Shown: positions 46,351-59,475 of the stretch, piece after piece
Layout: each line of letters starts with the position of its first letter
Position numbering within the stretch: the first letter of the stretch is position 1
Assembly: GCA_008933995.1 (NCBI GenBank)
Contig: WARS01000015.1
Location: forward strand, 8,690,861 to 8,754,860
From: Datnioides undecimradiatus
Taxonomy: Eukaryota; Chordata; Actinopteri; Lobotiformes; Datnioididae
Direction: 5' to 3'
Length of the DNA stretch: 64,000 bases
Translations under genes and position numbers: made by a program
The notes under the pieces: model-generated
What the model was told of the DNA's origin: nothing
Databases searched by the model: none
The model's input: only the letters and a program-made list of their open reading frames with translations

Positions 46351-49300
46351 AACCTATAGATTCGCTCCCCTGCTGCTATTTCACAGCATAGTTCCCCACC
46401 TTGTCATACAATACATTGTCCTTTTCCTTCATGCCTAACACTACTGACACCTTGTCTCTCTCTTTCCTGAGCTCTTTGGGAGGTAGCTGATTATCTAAAG
46501 GTTGGCGGAGTTATTATTACCTACACAGTCTGAGCTGACTTTGGCCAGGAGGCACTCACACTGAACAATGTGCTCTAGGCTAATGAGCTGTGCTTCACTC
46601 TATTAAGAAAAGAGTATGTGTCAAACCTGTGAACTCAAGCTTACTGAAGCCAAATTAACCTACCAGAAGAGTCGTTTTACACGTGGAAACTCTCTGAGTC
46701 ACAATATCCCTTTTTTTCCCATCAAAATGTATAACCTGACACGGGCTTTACTTTAACCTAAACTAAGAGGAAAGGTCAGACATGAGATAACAGCAAAAAG
46801 GTAAGTATAGAGCTTAACTGGACCAAGATCAGTAATGGCACAGTGCCTGCAATACACACAACGGAAAAGCCAAATACATGGTGTGGCGACAAGACGCAGT
46901 ACAGAAGCAACTATACCATTTAGCATGCCTATTAAAGAACTTATGAACTATTATGACATGTAGTATTGGATATGAAATGTAATAATAAGCAAATAATAAA
47001 AAAGAGAAACTCCTTGAATGCTGCTATTCTGCTGCAGATAAGCCCTCTAAGTCATTAAAAATGCAACAAATTGTGAAACCACCAAAATTTTTCAACTGCA
47101 AAAATGTCTAATTTCCCTCCTGAATTTTGCATTTTTTATTTTTTCATGCAGTTTTCACCAGTCTTTCAATATTGAATTTCAAATTTTGGCTTTGGTCATA
47201 CAAACCAAATGAAAACGCCTCACAGCCTTGTCCTCTGGTACGTGAGGGGAACAGTCTGTCTAACCAGTGAAATTTCTGGGTTCATTTCTCACAGAAAGTT
47301 TTAAAATTGATACAATGTGAAACATAGATATACCATGATAACCCATGAATAAGATTGTTTTAACTCACACTCTGGGGAAGATGTACAACTTGCACTAGAA
47401 AGCTTTTTTTCATACCTGAATAACGGCTCCTCTTGTACACTGCTGCCCTCGTCTTTCTAAAACACCTGTACATTATGTCAGCATGGCTACAAATAGGATT
47501 TAATAATAATTTAAACATACAGTCAGGACATTACTGGCGGTAAGAACACTGAACTGCAGCATAATGAGCTCAACTTGTGCTGTGAGGTTCAGTCACATGT
47601 GAAACGATCACCTCTTATGAGCCAGCGGCATAGAGCATGTTAGGTGTCAGAGTAAGCCACCGAGCTGTAAATTGGGCTGGAAGGAAGAGCTCACGTGGGC
47701 TTGTCATTTTACTGTGTGATAGAAAAGAAGTAGTTGGACATATTGGGCAATAATCTTTTGGTGTTAGTGGATTTTAGTGAGAGTTACATATGTGACCACC
47801 AAACAACTGTTTTACCATCTACTCAGCAGCATCTACTCTGGTTCCCTAGGGACCTCACAATGACAACAAGATGTCAGTTACAGTGCACAGCTCATCATAA
47901 AACCACATATAATGGTTTTTAACTTCTTGTTTGAGTATGAATTGAACAAATAGGTGAGCCTCATAGGTGCTGGTAAGATGTAACCAGGCCAACACCACCA
48001 TAACTGCCAGTCTACATGCTAAGCTAAGTGAATTGCTCCAACTTCATACTTAACAATGACAAGTGAGAATAATATCTTGAGTTTTGTCTGATGGGATGCA
48101 TCACAGTGGACACATTTTAAACATCCAACTTGATAGACAAACACTCAACAAGGACTGTCAGGGGGCGTTTCTGGGTTTTTCGATTGCACCGCACAACCCA
48201 ACTGTCTTGGAACAAATTTTAAGAAATTCGCTTTCAGTTTATGTCAATATGTACGAGAACTCCTTGAAGCGCAGAGAAAAGTGGAGATCGGAACACCTGC
48301 ATATCAACGCATCTGCTAAGGAAGATCCAGTGCAGCAGTTTTGTCAACTTTTTCCAAGGTCAGGAATGAACGTATACTGTTTTACATCTGATATTTTATA
48401 CATTTCATTTGTGATATAAATCAATATTGGAAACATAATACTGTTTGTGTATAATAGTTTGAAGTTTGAATCAAACCCTATTATCCAGCCCTAGACAGCA
48501 TATACAATAAACATAATTTCCATCATTCAGACAGACTCACATTAGGAAGAGTCATACTTTTCTCATAGCAGTAGGCACAATATCTGGATGCTATAATGCA
48601 TTCCTGAAATAAAATTCAACCCTGCAAAATAACATCACAGACCTAACTCATCCCAATGCAGTAGCCTAGATTCTTTTTCTCTCTTTCAACATCTCAGAGG
48701 GAAAAAACAGATATGAAAGCTTTGATTGTACTTTATCCTTGAAGTGTGAAAAAGTAACCGAAGCCCAAGCAAAGAGAGCGAAAGAAGGGGGAAAAAACAG
48801 TGGAAAAGAAGCTTCAGGTGTCATCCAGATTCCACAGCCGTCCTTTAGTCTTTCATGACCAAATCAAAACATACCCAGTGTCTCTCGTCTTCATTGTGAA
48901 CCCCTTCACTGCCCCTCCCCCTGCCCCTGCTCCTCCATCCATCCATCAAACCATGTTTTTCTAACCTGAAAACATGCACGCTCATACACACACTGAGATT
49001 ACAGAAATGCTACACATGGTGACACACACACACACACATCGCCAGAAAGACACCCATCACCACCACCTTTAACCCTTCCTGTCTCCACACTCAAGTCGTG
49101 ATAGCATCCAAGATGTGAGAGACGGTAGAAGTGTAGCCTCTGCCTAGTCTGCTGAAACGCTAGAGTTGTTTTTAAGCTATCCTTTCAGTGTTTCAGGTCA
49201 AAATGCTTTCTGCTAGAGGAAGCTCATCATATAACAAACTTTGGAAAGCTCTGTGAAAGGTTCTCCAATGTTTCACATCTAGGTTGCGTGCTGTCTCTCT

Positions 49301-52300
49301 CAAAAATGGATGACTTCTGTCGACTTGAGTGCCTCGTTGAAAATGCAGTTGAAGTTGAACTTCGCCATGTACCTGTGGGGGGGGCGGGTGGTGAGGCGCC
49401 ATCTAGACTTTCAGTGGTGCCCATGTTAATAATAAACTCTATCCCATGTCACAGGTATGTGAACCAAAACCACAGCCAAATGCAGCTGACACCTAATTTG
49501 GGACATTCAAGATAACTTTGAGAGTTTTAAAACTGTATGAGTAACACAGCCGCTGGCAAGACTGAAATGTGCCTTCAGATAGAATTAACTAAGTTTGAAA
49601 CCATTTGTGACAAAGATGAACCCTTAAAAAGGTGGTGTGTGCGTGTGTGTGTCTGTGTAACTGTCTCCCTTTGAGGGCTTCTCCCATCCCTGCTGTGACT
49701 AAAAGGATTGTGGGGATTTTTGACGTAATGGCAGAGAGAGAAAACTTCGTTGGGAGCCACTGCCAAAAGGCAGAGGAGGATTTTTTTTTACATCCTCACC
49801 ATCCCTCCCCCACCTTCCTTCCTCCCTTCTTCTTCATGACTTCTCCCTCCTCCTCCTCACTACCCTATCTCTTCATTCTGCTCTTCACACCGATGTGTCT
49901 TTTTAGAAGCTTCAGAGCCTGGGTGTCTTATCGAGGCTTCCCAGGTCTACGGGCGAGGCTGAAGAGAAGCTACTGTCAACCCCACTCTCTGCTATCAGCC
50001 CCCTGGCAGTCACAATGAGGCCGACATGCATACTCAAGCAAGCACATTTACACAGATACACAGGGAGTAAATGCACGCATGCGCGCACGCACACACACAT
50101 GCACAGGTTTATCAATCCCAAACAAAAGTCTGGTTTGACTAGAGTCATTTTCCTACAGGGCTTCAGCAGAGAGAGAAATTGTGCTTAATGGACATAATTG
50201 TAAAAATGCTTTATGAAAACTGTCAAGGGGAAACAGACCAATAAATAGAGACTGGGTGAAGCTTACAACAAGCTGACAGCTTATTCAAATAAGATGCTGA
50301 ACACATCTAAATCCTATCCAGCCAGAGAAAGGCAATGCATATGAAGTGTATTATTGCCAAAGTGATTTTTAGGAATAGATAATGATAGCATTGAGGTGGG
50401 CTTTCTGTTATTCTTCCTTTCAAAAAAAACATAAAACAGCTAACTTGCTAAATGTGTTTTCGTCTTTCACAGTTAAAGAAACAATAATCAATAATAACAT
50501 TTCCATCCATCACAGGCTTTTTCAGCTGTTCCCATGCTTCACTCCTGTCATATCTCGGCCAACTGTCCTGTTCATCACTCTTAGGCAAGAGTGCTCGTTG
50601 ACAAATTGAGACAGTGTTTATTATTGTTGTGTGGTTAACCTAGAATGTGCAGTGAGTCACATCATCAGACAAAAAAATAAGCTGAAAAACATTCCTGCAC
50701 ATCAGATTTACGTAAGAGGACAGACAGACCGAGACAGGCGGCACGAACAGACATGCAGGCGGTTTTAGCTCTTTGTCCATTGTTTCTCTGAGGCTCTGCA
50801 GGTGTGATTAGCAGACCAGTGATTTGAACCACCCCATTGTTTTATTCAGCGATCCACGAACCATATGCCCACATAAACACAAACTGAAATTACTTATTAC
50901 ATATTCTAAATGAATATATTTTTGTGCCTCCTGTTAAAATGTGTATTTGCAAAACCACAATCAAGCAAATTTGTTCGCATATGTATGTCTGTGGAGGGTT
51001 CTGAGCTGGAAGGAGGAGGAATAGGTGAGTGTACCGTAGCGTGTCGGACAAACACACTTCCGCATATTAAAAATTACTACACCCAAATGAGCTTGGGTTA
51101 GCAGAAGGTATCTAAAAATGTAAAAACATGCCAGACAGACCAGCCAGGGTCATCAATTTATATCTTACTGACACGAAAGTTTCCTGGCTGAGAGAGTCTG
51201 TCACTTACATCTCTTAATACGAGGAGACTTTAAGTTAACATTTATAAGACGTGTGAAATCATTAGAGACTCCATAAGGCTTTAAGTAATGTTAGAAGTGC
51301 TGTACTTCCCCTTGGGGAAACTCGTCCTCTTCATTTGACCGATCCAAACTAATTAGAAGCAGCAGGCATTTGCAGCGCCGCACCCAGTGACCAACTTCAC
51401 TTCCACGGTCAAGGTTAACAGCAGGAGTATTCCCCATACCTAACTTTTTTTGATAGAGGGAATCAAGCACAGCCATAGAAAAATCAAGCAAACGTGGAAA
51501 GATCAGGATTGGTTCCAAAAAAAATGTAAAAGTTACACACTTTTCTTCCTCTATTTGTCTTCACTTTTGTTCTTTATCCAAGCTAGAACATTGACGAGCT
51601 TATGAGTCTTCTCCACATGCTTCTTTTACACCTTACAGATCATGTTCAAACTGGCAATATAAAGCAACAGCAACTTTATATCTTGGAGATTACTTCTCAG
51701 ACAAAAATGAAAAAATACCCTCTGTACCCAAAATGAGAAAAATATTGCCTTGGTGAGTTGAAGCGTGTGACATTTACCTCTGTTAACCTTTGTTTTCTGT
51801 GGATTTTCTCTCGCAGCTGTGGGCAAAGTTAAATCCCAGCTGTTTTACTTTGCACAGAGTCCAGCTGCCCTGATATACACAACAGGATGGGATGGAAATC
51901 ACCTGCAGGATGCACTTAATAATCAGTGGAGATGCTTGTTTGAGAAGATGTGTGAGAGCACCGATATAATTTTTTTAAAAGTATATATATACATACACAC
52001 ACGCAAAGAGTGAATAGTAATAGCTTTGTGTTGCAGCTCTGTTGTGCGCGCATGCTTGCATATGTATATGATGGGGCCAAAGCCTCTGAAACATGGAAGC
52101 AGAAGACGCCTACATAAACAAGTGGGTTCTGACACTTGTACTAGGACTTAGAACAATGAGGATTATTTCTCTACACCCACCACCACTGGCATGTTCTGGC
52201 CTATCTGACAAGCTGTCATCCTCAGCATTGTTCCCTCTGTGCTACTGCATGGTGACAAATGGTATGAACAAAATGGTTTGTGTAGGAGAAGAACACAGAT

Positions 52301-55300
52301 TTAAGACAAAATGTCATACTGCACAACATAATCTCTGCCATTGGCAATCATCTGAACAGCAGAGCTACAGCCATTTGTATTGAGCCTACCTACACTGGTA
52401 TTACTATATCAAATATAGTGCTGCATGCCTTGTTGGTTCCGTCACATATCTCAAATGGTGCTCCTTCACTATTCACATCAAATGTACAAAGCTAATACAA
52501 ATGTTCAAAAGTAGTGCCAACAGCTACCACCCATCTTAAAACAATAAGTTGGTTTTCTTCAAAGCTATACTGTCAATTGTATTTGGCTCTCAACAACATA
52601 TTATTCAAACTAAAAACGAATGCAACCTTCAAGCTGTTGAACCAACACCAAGTCACAGCTGGGAGCAACTTGGAAGGTTTTTATAGTTGGTTTAAAATGT
52701 GGGGATATATTCAGATCACTGAGGGAGGATTACGTGAGCGTGTGTGTGTGTGTATGTATGCATGTGTGTTGCACATCTGTTTCCACATGATGTACAACAT
52801 GAGAGTGCATGTGAATGTGTGTGCACAGCATCATTAAACGAAGGTCAGCGTAACACTTGCAACAGTACTTCATAAATAATGTAAAACGATACAGGAATTA
52901 GACTTTATAATTACTCCTCTCCTTTGCACGTACGTAGGTATGTGCATTATATGCGTGTGCGTCTAGGCATGTGCATTTTTATATGCTCTAATTAGATCCT
53001 AGAGAATAACAGTGGCTCTTAAAGTGTTGCATTAGTTAAAGTTGGTGATGAAATAGGCAGCACAGTGCTCAAAATGCCTTGGTTCATTAGAATTAGGGCA
53101 GTTTGTGTGCCAAAAGAAATTTGCAAAAAGCAAAATGTGAGAAAAAGAGTGAAAAGGGAGACAACATTTAGAAATACGTGTGCACAAAGGCGTACACTGT
53201 ATTTGTGTGAATGAGCACAAGTGAATGGCTCATGTTTATTAAGTGTACCCGGCAGTGAGCGCACGTGAGTGTTGCACTTGTTGCACACTGCCACTTTTAA
53301 TCTAGAAGCTGTGACTTAGCCTCAGACAGCACATGGCATTTGGCTGTTACTCTAATGACATTTAGCGCTGACCGACGGGGACTGCATGTCACTCCAATTA
53401 GAAGAAACACTCCCCTGTATGGCAAGCTGTTAGACAAACCTCGGCTCCTCCCTGCAAATTTGGGGATGAATTATTGAAAAGGGCAAAGCTGAGCACCTTG
53501 ATGAGGTTGGCACATTTGGCTGGCTGAATGGTCAAACTGACACGGCTTGAGGAAAGGGGAAAAAGGCCACTGCTATCTCAGCAGCTCAGAGTGTAGCTGG
53601 TTCAGTGGCTTTGTCTGGAAGCTGGGCCTTATCACGCAACCTACTGGACGTTTCATGCACCTCAGCCTGAAGACAACTTATGTGACAAAAGTTAACACGG
53701 GTTAATATCGATATCCAACTGTCCTCATGGTGCAAGATTTTGGTACTGTTGTATTCTTCCTGGAATCGGTGACATATGTCCATTTTAATATATAGTAGCA
53801 AATTAGAACAGTTAAACACCTGAAGAAGAAAGTAAAAGGGACACTGAGATCTCACCTGCTCAGCAGAGATGAAAAATGGTTTTGTAGTTTTGCAATTAGT
53901 TACACAATTTGTCAACAATGCTGAACTTTTTCCATGTGACCATTTAGGACAACATTGTCTGGTGTGTGACTGTACAACAGTTACAATAGCGATGATTCTG
54001 AATGATTCTGAATCATTTCCTTGATGCAAGATGAATCCTCAGTCAATCTTTGTCACATCAGCACCAAATGCATTTAGACCCACATCTGGTATATGTCAAA
54101 TGGCATCACACAATATTTTCATGCATATTGTTAGATATTAATGTTATATTAATGACATTAATGTTATAACTGATAAAGTACGCAAGAAAGGGATGTGACA
54201 TGAAATGATGAGCTCTTTCAAACAGTTCAGCGTCACTGCACAAAAGCCAAAAAATGGCTTTTGATATTCTAAAATATCTCAGCAAAGGGTGGCCCAGAAA
54301 AAGCAATACCTGACTACCTCAAGGAAATGTCAGCTGTGCTGCTGGTATCGGTTGGCCATCATGAAAGCACAGCCAAATCAATTGTGCATTAGGATATCGA
54401 ACGAATGAATTTCTTTGTTTTCAGCAGCAGACACAAGAAAACAAAACAGCACTACATCAACCCATTCTCAAACGCGTTTCTTGATTTTGTTTTCATAGAT
54501 ACTTTTCCCACAGGGCCACACCAAGTGCCAATGGGACATTTACTTAAATGACTAAACCGGGCTGACAGAAGTCTAATTTACATTTTACTTTTTCTTACAT
54601 TTCAAAAGCTCTCACACAATTCACTTGACAGCTGAATGAAAACACAGCTACAGAGCCACACAGATAACTAAACTGTTCAGCGCTGTTGTAGCTCCAGTAG
54701 TGTGTGCGTAAGACATCTTTCATGCGTGAGTGTGCGCGTTTGAGCAAAAGAGAGTGTGTTAGCCGTCCCTGCGTGTTGATTGAAGCTGCTGATGACAGAA
54801 CGGTGGCACCGGATTCTTTTCTGTCATGCTCCCCAGGCCCCTGACCCACCTAATTGGTTTTCAGTGTTTAAAAGACCAAACCATCAAAGGCGCGACTGTC
54901 AGTTTGACTGCTTTCACTTTCAGATTCAGCTCTCTCTATTATTTATAACTGACAAGCAAACTTTCCGAAATACTCCCTCAAATATACAGACTAGAATCGA
55001 GACATGTATACATGATTTTACAGAGGAACTCTTTAGGTGATCATGTATGCACACTTAACGTTTCCTCTGCAAACATACGCATACACACACACACTGATGT
55101 AGACATGTACACACATGCTGCTGCAGTGTAAGCGCATTCAAAGACAGTAAAGTTAGAAAGCTAGCACACCCTGACACAGCAAAGAGAATATATGACCAAA
55201 GGGTGCTGCATCAGTGTGTCTGTGTGCGAGTATTTGTGGATGTGCGTGCTTGAAAAAGGAAAAGAGAAATGGACAGTGTGTGTTTGCATGTGTATACGTT

Positions 55301-56196
55301 CAGAAAGAGACAGACAGATTTTATGTGTGTGCATGTGAACGTGTGCGTGTGTTCAAAGCCTTCATATCTTGCCTCTGCACAGACTCTGCAGAACTGTTCT
55401 GACAGTGCAGAAGTACAAACACTGATGCAAGTTCTGTAGGAGTTTTTGCTCCAAACAATACAGAAAAGGCTCATGCTAGTGATCAAAGTTGTAGAATAAC
55501 CCAAGGAAACATCACTGCATAATCCTAGCCATTAAAAATAGGCTCATAAATTCTTGTTAAACTTTGTTGTGCACGAAAATAAACGTCAAACACATAATGG
55601 ACTTGGAGGCTTAAATGTTAAATTTAAATCACGCAAGCGTTTGACACGAAGCCTAAAACAAACAAAAAAAACATGTTACCGAGCTCTCGGTTGCCTCAAT
55701 GTGACTTTTCCAGCTTCACAAATAGGCCAAACTTCAAGAACTCCTCACACAGCTAAACAAACAGCCTCCTGTTCAGCCTCTTTCACATCAAGATGTCAGC
55801 TAACGTCTGAAGAAACAACTGAAACCACAACAAACGGGGAGATTTTCCTTCCTTCCATGCATGCATCTGCGGCCGTCTCTCATCCCCAGCTTTGTTTTGT
55901 CCAAACACAGTTCTACATCGCCACCCAGCTAATCTCTGCCTACAGCACCTGACCTACCTTGCCATCAAGGCTACAATAGATAGCAGAGGGGATTGAGTTT
56001 GTCTTTGATCTGGGGGGGGGGCCTTGATGCAGCAAAGCTATCTGCTCCAATCTGAACCTTTTTTTATTTCTTTTTTTTTCTTGTTTGATTGGACTCCATC
56101 TCTACCAGACTGACACTACTGGATACAGCTCAAACCAGGAGAGAACCTGGCTCCAACTATTTCCACCCACACATGTTCAGCTCCACACTACAAAGA

Positions 56197-56247
<51 letters not shown>

Positions 56248-57550
56248 CTTTTATCCCAGGCTATGTTTCCTCTTTAGGGTGCCAATCAAACATTCATAAC
56301 AACTTGCTTTTGGACTTTAAACAACATCTCTCTACCTGCCTGTCTGTTTCCTTTCTTCTTTACAATATTCAGGAAGAAAAGAATCACAATATGAGTTTTG
56401 TCAATATTGCAAAGAAGCCTCTCTTTCATTCGCCCTGTCTTTACTACTGTGATAGTGCTCCCAGTGATAAAGCCTGCCTCTATTATTAGCAGTGTAATAG
56501 AGGGATGTGGTTGTGAGGATCTGACAAGGAGATGATAACAAAAGTGCTTACTCCTCCGTTCTCCCGGCATTCCTCCTATATCATTTAGAAAACAGTCGCA
56601 GTGCAGCAGCAGATCATGGCCGACTAATGGTCTAAAGAATATTACCACTGCCACAGTGAGCAACATTTACCATTAGTCACTTTGTGTAGACATTAAAAAG
56701 AACATCTTTAAATTTGATAATTTATCTGTTATTTCACGACACCACCGGGTCCCAATAAATATTTGTGATTATGCACAACCACCAGATGCCAAATTAAGAA
56801 GAGAAATTAAGAAAGAGTCAGACTTGTCAGAGCTGTGGAGGTCCTGATTTGCTCCCAGGATTGAGTTTCCTATTATGGACTCACAGCTGCTTTGTTTGAG
56901 ATTTCATACCTAGTGAGTTTTGGCAGTTCTCAACCAAAACATGAATCTGTACTCCCAGAAAATGCCCCTGGGTGCTTTTCCAGATGCATTTATCATCTCC
57001 CCTAAATTATTATCTTTGGAGAAGCTCCAGGTTTGACACCTGGTGACATCATGAAGTTCAGCCTGGGTTCAATCAGTTCAGGCTTTGAGGGAGTGTGTTA
57101 CTTGTGTTCCCAAATATAGACTGGACTCAGTCTGACCAAAGGTCCAACCTGCAGGAATAAACTGTGAGGAGATCCTCCTGAAAGGAAAATTCCACCTTTT
57201 TACAACTTGGATCATATAGTTGTAGTTTTGGCCAGTTGTCATAGTAATGAGCTCACTAACAACAGACTACACTGAGATCTAGGACCCTAAAGACAACGAT
57301 TCAGCCTGATATGGCAAAAAAAAAAAAAATCATGAGCAGTCAACTGGACAGTTTGTGAAAAAGCCAAAAGTTTATACTGATTGCTAAAAACACTTTATCT
57401 TGAGGTTAAAATGACATGTAAAATGTTATAATCCATTATTATGCAGGAGAACATTGCACAGCAATAGCAACAACAGTGGGTCAAAGATGAACCAGGACAT
57501 CATTTTGAAAAATGTGAGAAAAGTTGAAAAAAGACAATTTGAGTAATAAT
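46351..57550. other. Unique DNA without a recognised gene
   Basis: No exon was identified. Two non-repetitive ORFs (48084-48419 plus, 53586-54029 minus) carry no recognised domain. Short CA runs lie at about 49022-49040 and 50089-50099. The part at 53330-53580 looks conserved. An A13 run is at about 57317-57329, and G10 at 56012-56021. Confidence 0.4.
56198..56244. repeat. (AC)23 microsatellite
   Basis: Uninterrupted AC run of about 46 bp. Confidence 0.97.
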
Positions 57551-57555
57551 CTGTA

Positions 57556-57606
57556 AACCTGCAACAATTAGTTGATTGATCAATTAGTCAACAAACACTT
57601 TTGTTG
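57556..57606 (-). repeat. Fragment of an ATTAATC-type teleost repeat (end region)
   Basis: CCTGCAACAATTAGTTGATT followed by GATCAATTAGTCAACAAACA resembles the terminal part ('CTGCAACGATTAGTTGATTAATCGATTAGTCG') of the same dispersed family suspected at 11.57 kb. Only about 50 bp can be matched by eye. Confidence 0.5.
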
Positions 57607-57780
57607 TTTAGTATGTTGTCACATTCACAGTTCTCCGTTTACTTACTGAACTAAAATGTATTTTTTTCCAATAGAAATGAATGGTTGAAAATGATAAAAT
57701 GAGACCACAGTTGTAAGAAATTAGCATTTCCATTAGAGGACCAACATGCACTGAATGACTTCCAGCAACACACACACGTG

Positions 57781-57786
<6 letters not shown>

Positions 57787-57823
<37 letters not shown>
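57787..57823. repeat. (CA)18 microsatellite with GCGC flank
   Basis: GTGTGCGCG followed by a CA run ending CACCGG. It is an alternating purine-pyrimidine tract of about 46 bp in total. Confidence 0.97.
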
Positions 57824-57824
<1 letters not shown>

Positions 57825-58387
57825 GGTAGACTCACACACACAAGTTGTATGGCAAAGGAGGAAAAGAATGAACACTGACCAATTAACATCTCAGCAGATA
57901 TTAAAACATACCATGGGCCATATCCCAGTTTGTGAAAGTATGTGTGAAAATCCCCTGCTGAGACTGTCTGTGAGTTTTCTCCATTGTTCAGATAAAAGCA
58001 CAAGAAACAGTCCAAAACAAGATAGCACATGCTCATCCCTATAGGCTAATGTGACAATATGATTATTATACTACAAGTGTGCCTGTGCTCACTTTGAAAT
58101 GAAACCAAACGTGTGTGTGTGTGCGCATGTTTGAGTATGTGTGCTTGTAGCAGTCTCGGATCTGACAACAGCATTAAAGGCAACCAAAAATCAGAATAGT
58201 TTTCCAGAGGTGTAGGTCTTTGGAGCGCTGTGGGCGACTCTGAAAAGCCATCAGAATAAAATAAAAAACTGTTTTCCAAGATGCCACCTGATGTGTTTGA
58301 GTGTGTGTGTTTCTGTGTTTCTGCTTTGTTTACCTCCATCTGCATTTATTTGGCCCAGTTCATAGACATTTACATCAAAATGTAAAC

Positions 58388-58392
<5 letters not shown>

Positions 58393-58423
<31 letters not shown>
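58393..58423. repeat. (TG)15 microsatellite
   Basis: Uninterrupted TG run, with further short TG patches at 58300-58320 and 58440-58480. Confidence 0.97.
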
Positions 58424-58424
<1 letters not shown>

Positions 58425-59462
58425 CATGCATGTCTCTTATTGTGTGTGTGTTGTGTCTAGCATTCTCAAGTGTGTGTGTTCTGCCAAGCCTAAGAAAGTG
58501 ACATATCGGAGCAGCTTCCTCTATCTATAATTCATAGTGCGGGCTCTAAACAAAGAACAGAGTGTTTGGGTCCCATCAGACATGCTACAGGGGAACAGAC
58601 ACGGTTGCTAAAGCTGCAAACAAAATATAGCTGGATAGCTAGGACCTGGAGCTAATAAGAGGTATTACAGACTGTGATAGTAGAAAAGAGCAAACAGACT
58701 GACAGCCAGTGGCAGGCTGACAGCCACATGTGGAATAAGGGATACTATTTTCTCTCCGTCTAGATGGATTTTCTCTGGCCCACATTATCAGGAAACAGAC
58801 AGGACACGTAAACAGGTTTGAATATGACTCAGTGCGCTGTCTGCACTGAAACAAAGGCCCTTTCAACACCACCCTATTTTTCTTTTGTTGTGATAGACAC
58901 CTGTAATCATCCCGCACTTGTGAAGAGGTAATCATGCAATATTTAGAAACTCCAGCTCCGATCATACTCAGAGGAAGGATGCAAGATTTATACACGTGTC
59001 CGTGGAGGTTTGTCTTGTCTGCTACATGGGCTGAAGCTTGTCGAATTAGTCATGCTCGCCACTCAAAGCCAAAGAAAGCTTTTTTGTATCTCTTCTGTCA
59101 AACAGAAGGTGTGGTGATAATCAAAGATAACCAGTCTTTGAAAGCCTAACTGTTGGTTATAAACAGAGACAGTTTAGAAATGAGGCCAAAGTTTTGCCGA
59201 AATAAAAATTGGACCAATTTCTTTCAAGCCACCTATCTTTCATATATTTGACAATAAATGGCATTTTTCTGACAGACAAACTATTAGAAAATTAACTTTT
59301 GTTCAAGGTCTGTATCTGTTTCAGCAGACAATGCTCTCGCAACAAAGATGTCAGCAAAGACGCTCTACCCATTGTCACAATAAGAGACAGCACTGTAGCA
59401 CTGCTGATGTCGTCTATCATACAGTGGCAATTAGACATTCACAACACTTCTAAATGAGGTGC

Positions 59463-59475
59463 GGGGGGGGGGGGG
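59463..59475. repeat. G13 homopolymer
   Basis: Thirteen consecutive G. Long G runs are rare in this window and prone to sequencing error. Confidence 0.95.

Noticed and set aside
57608-58036. 142-codon minus-strand ORF
   Set aside because: Built on a (CA)18 array read as poly-VC; no family features outside it.
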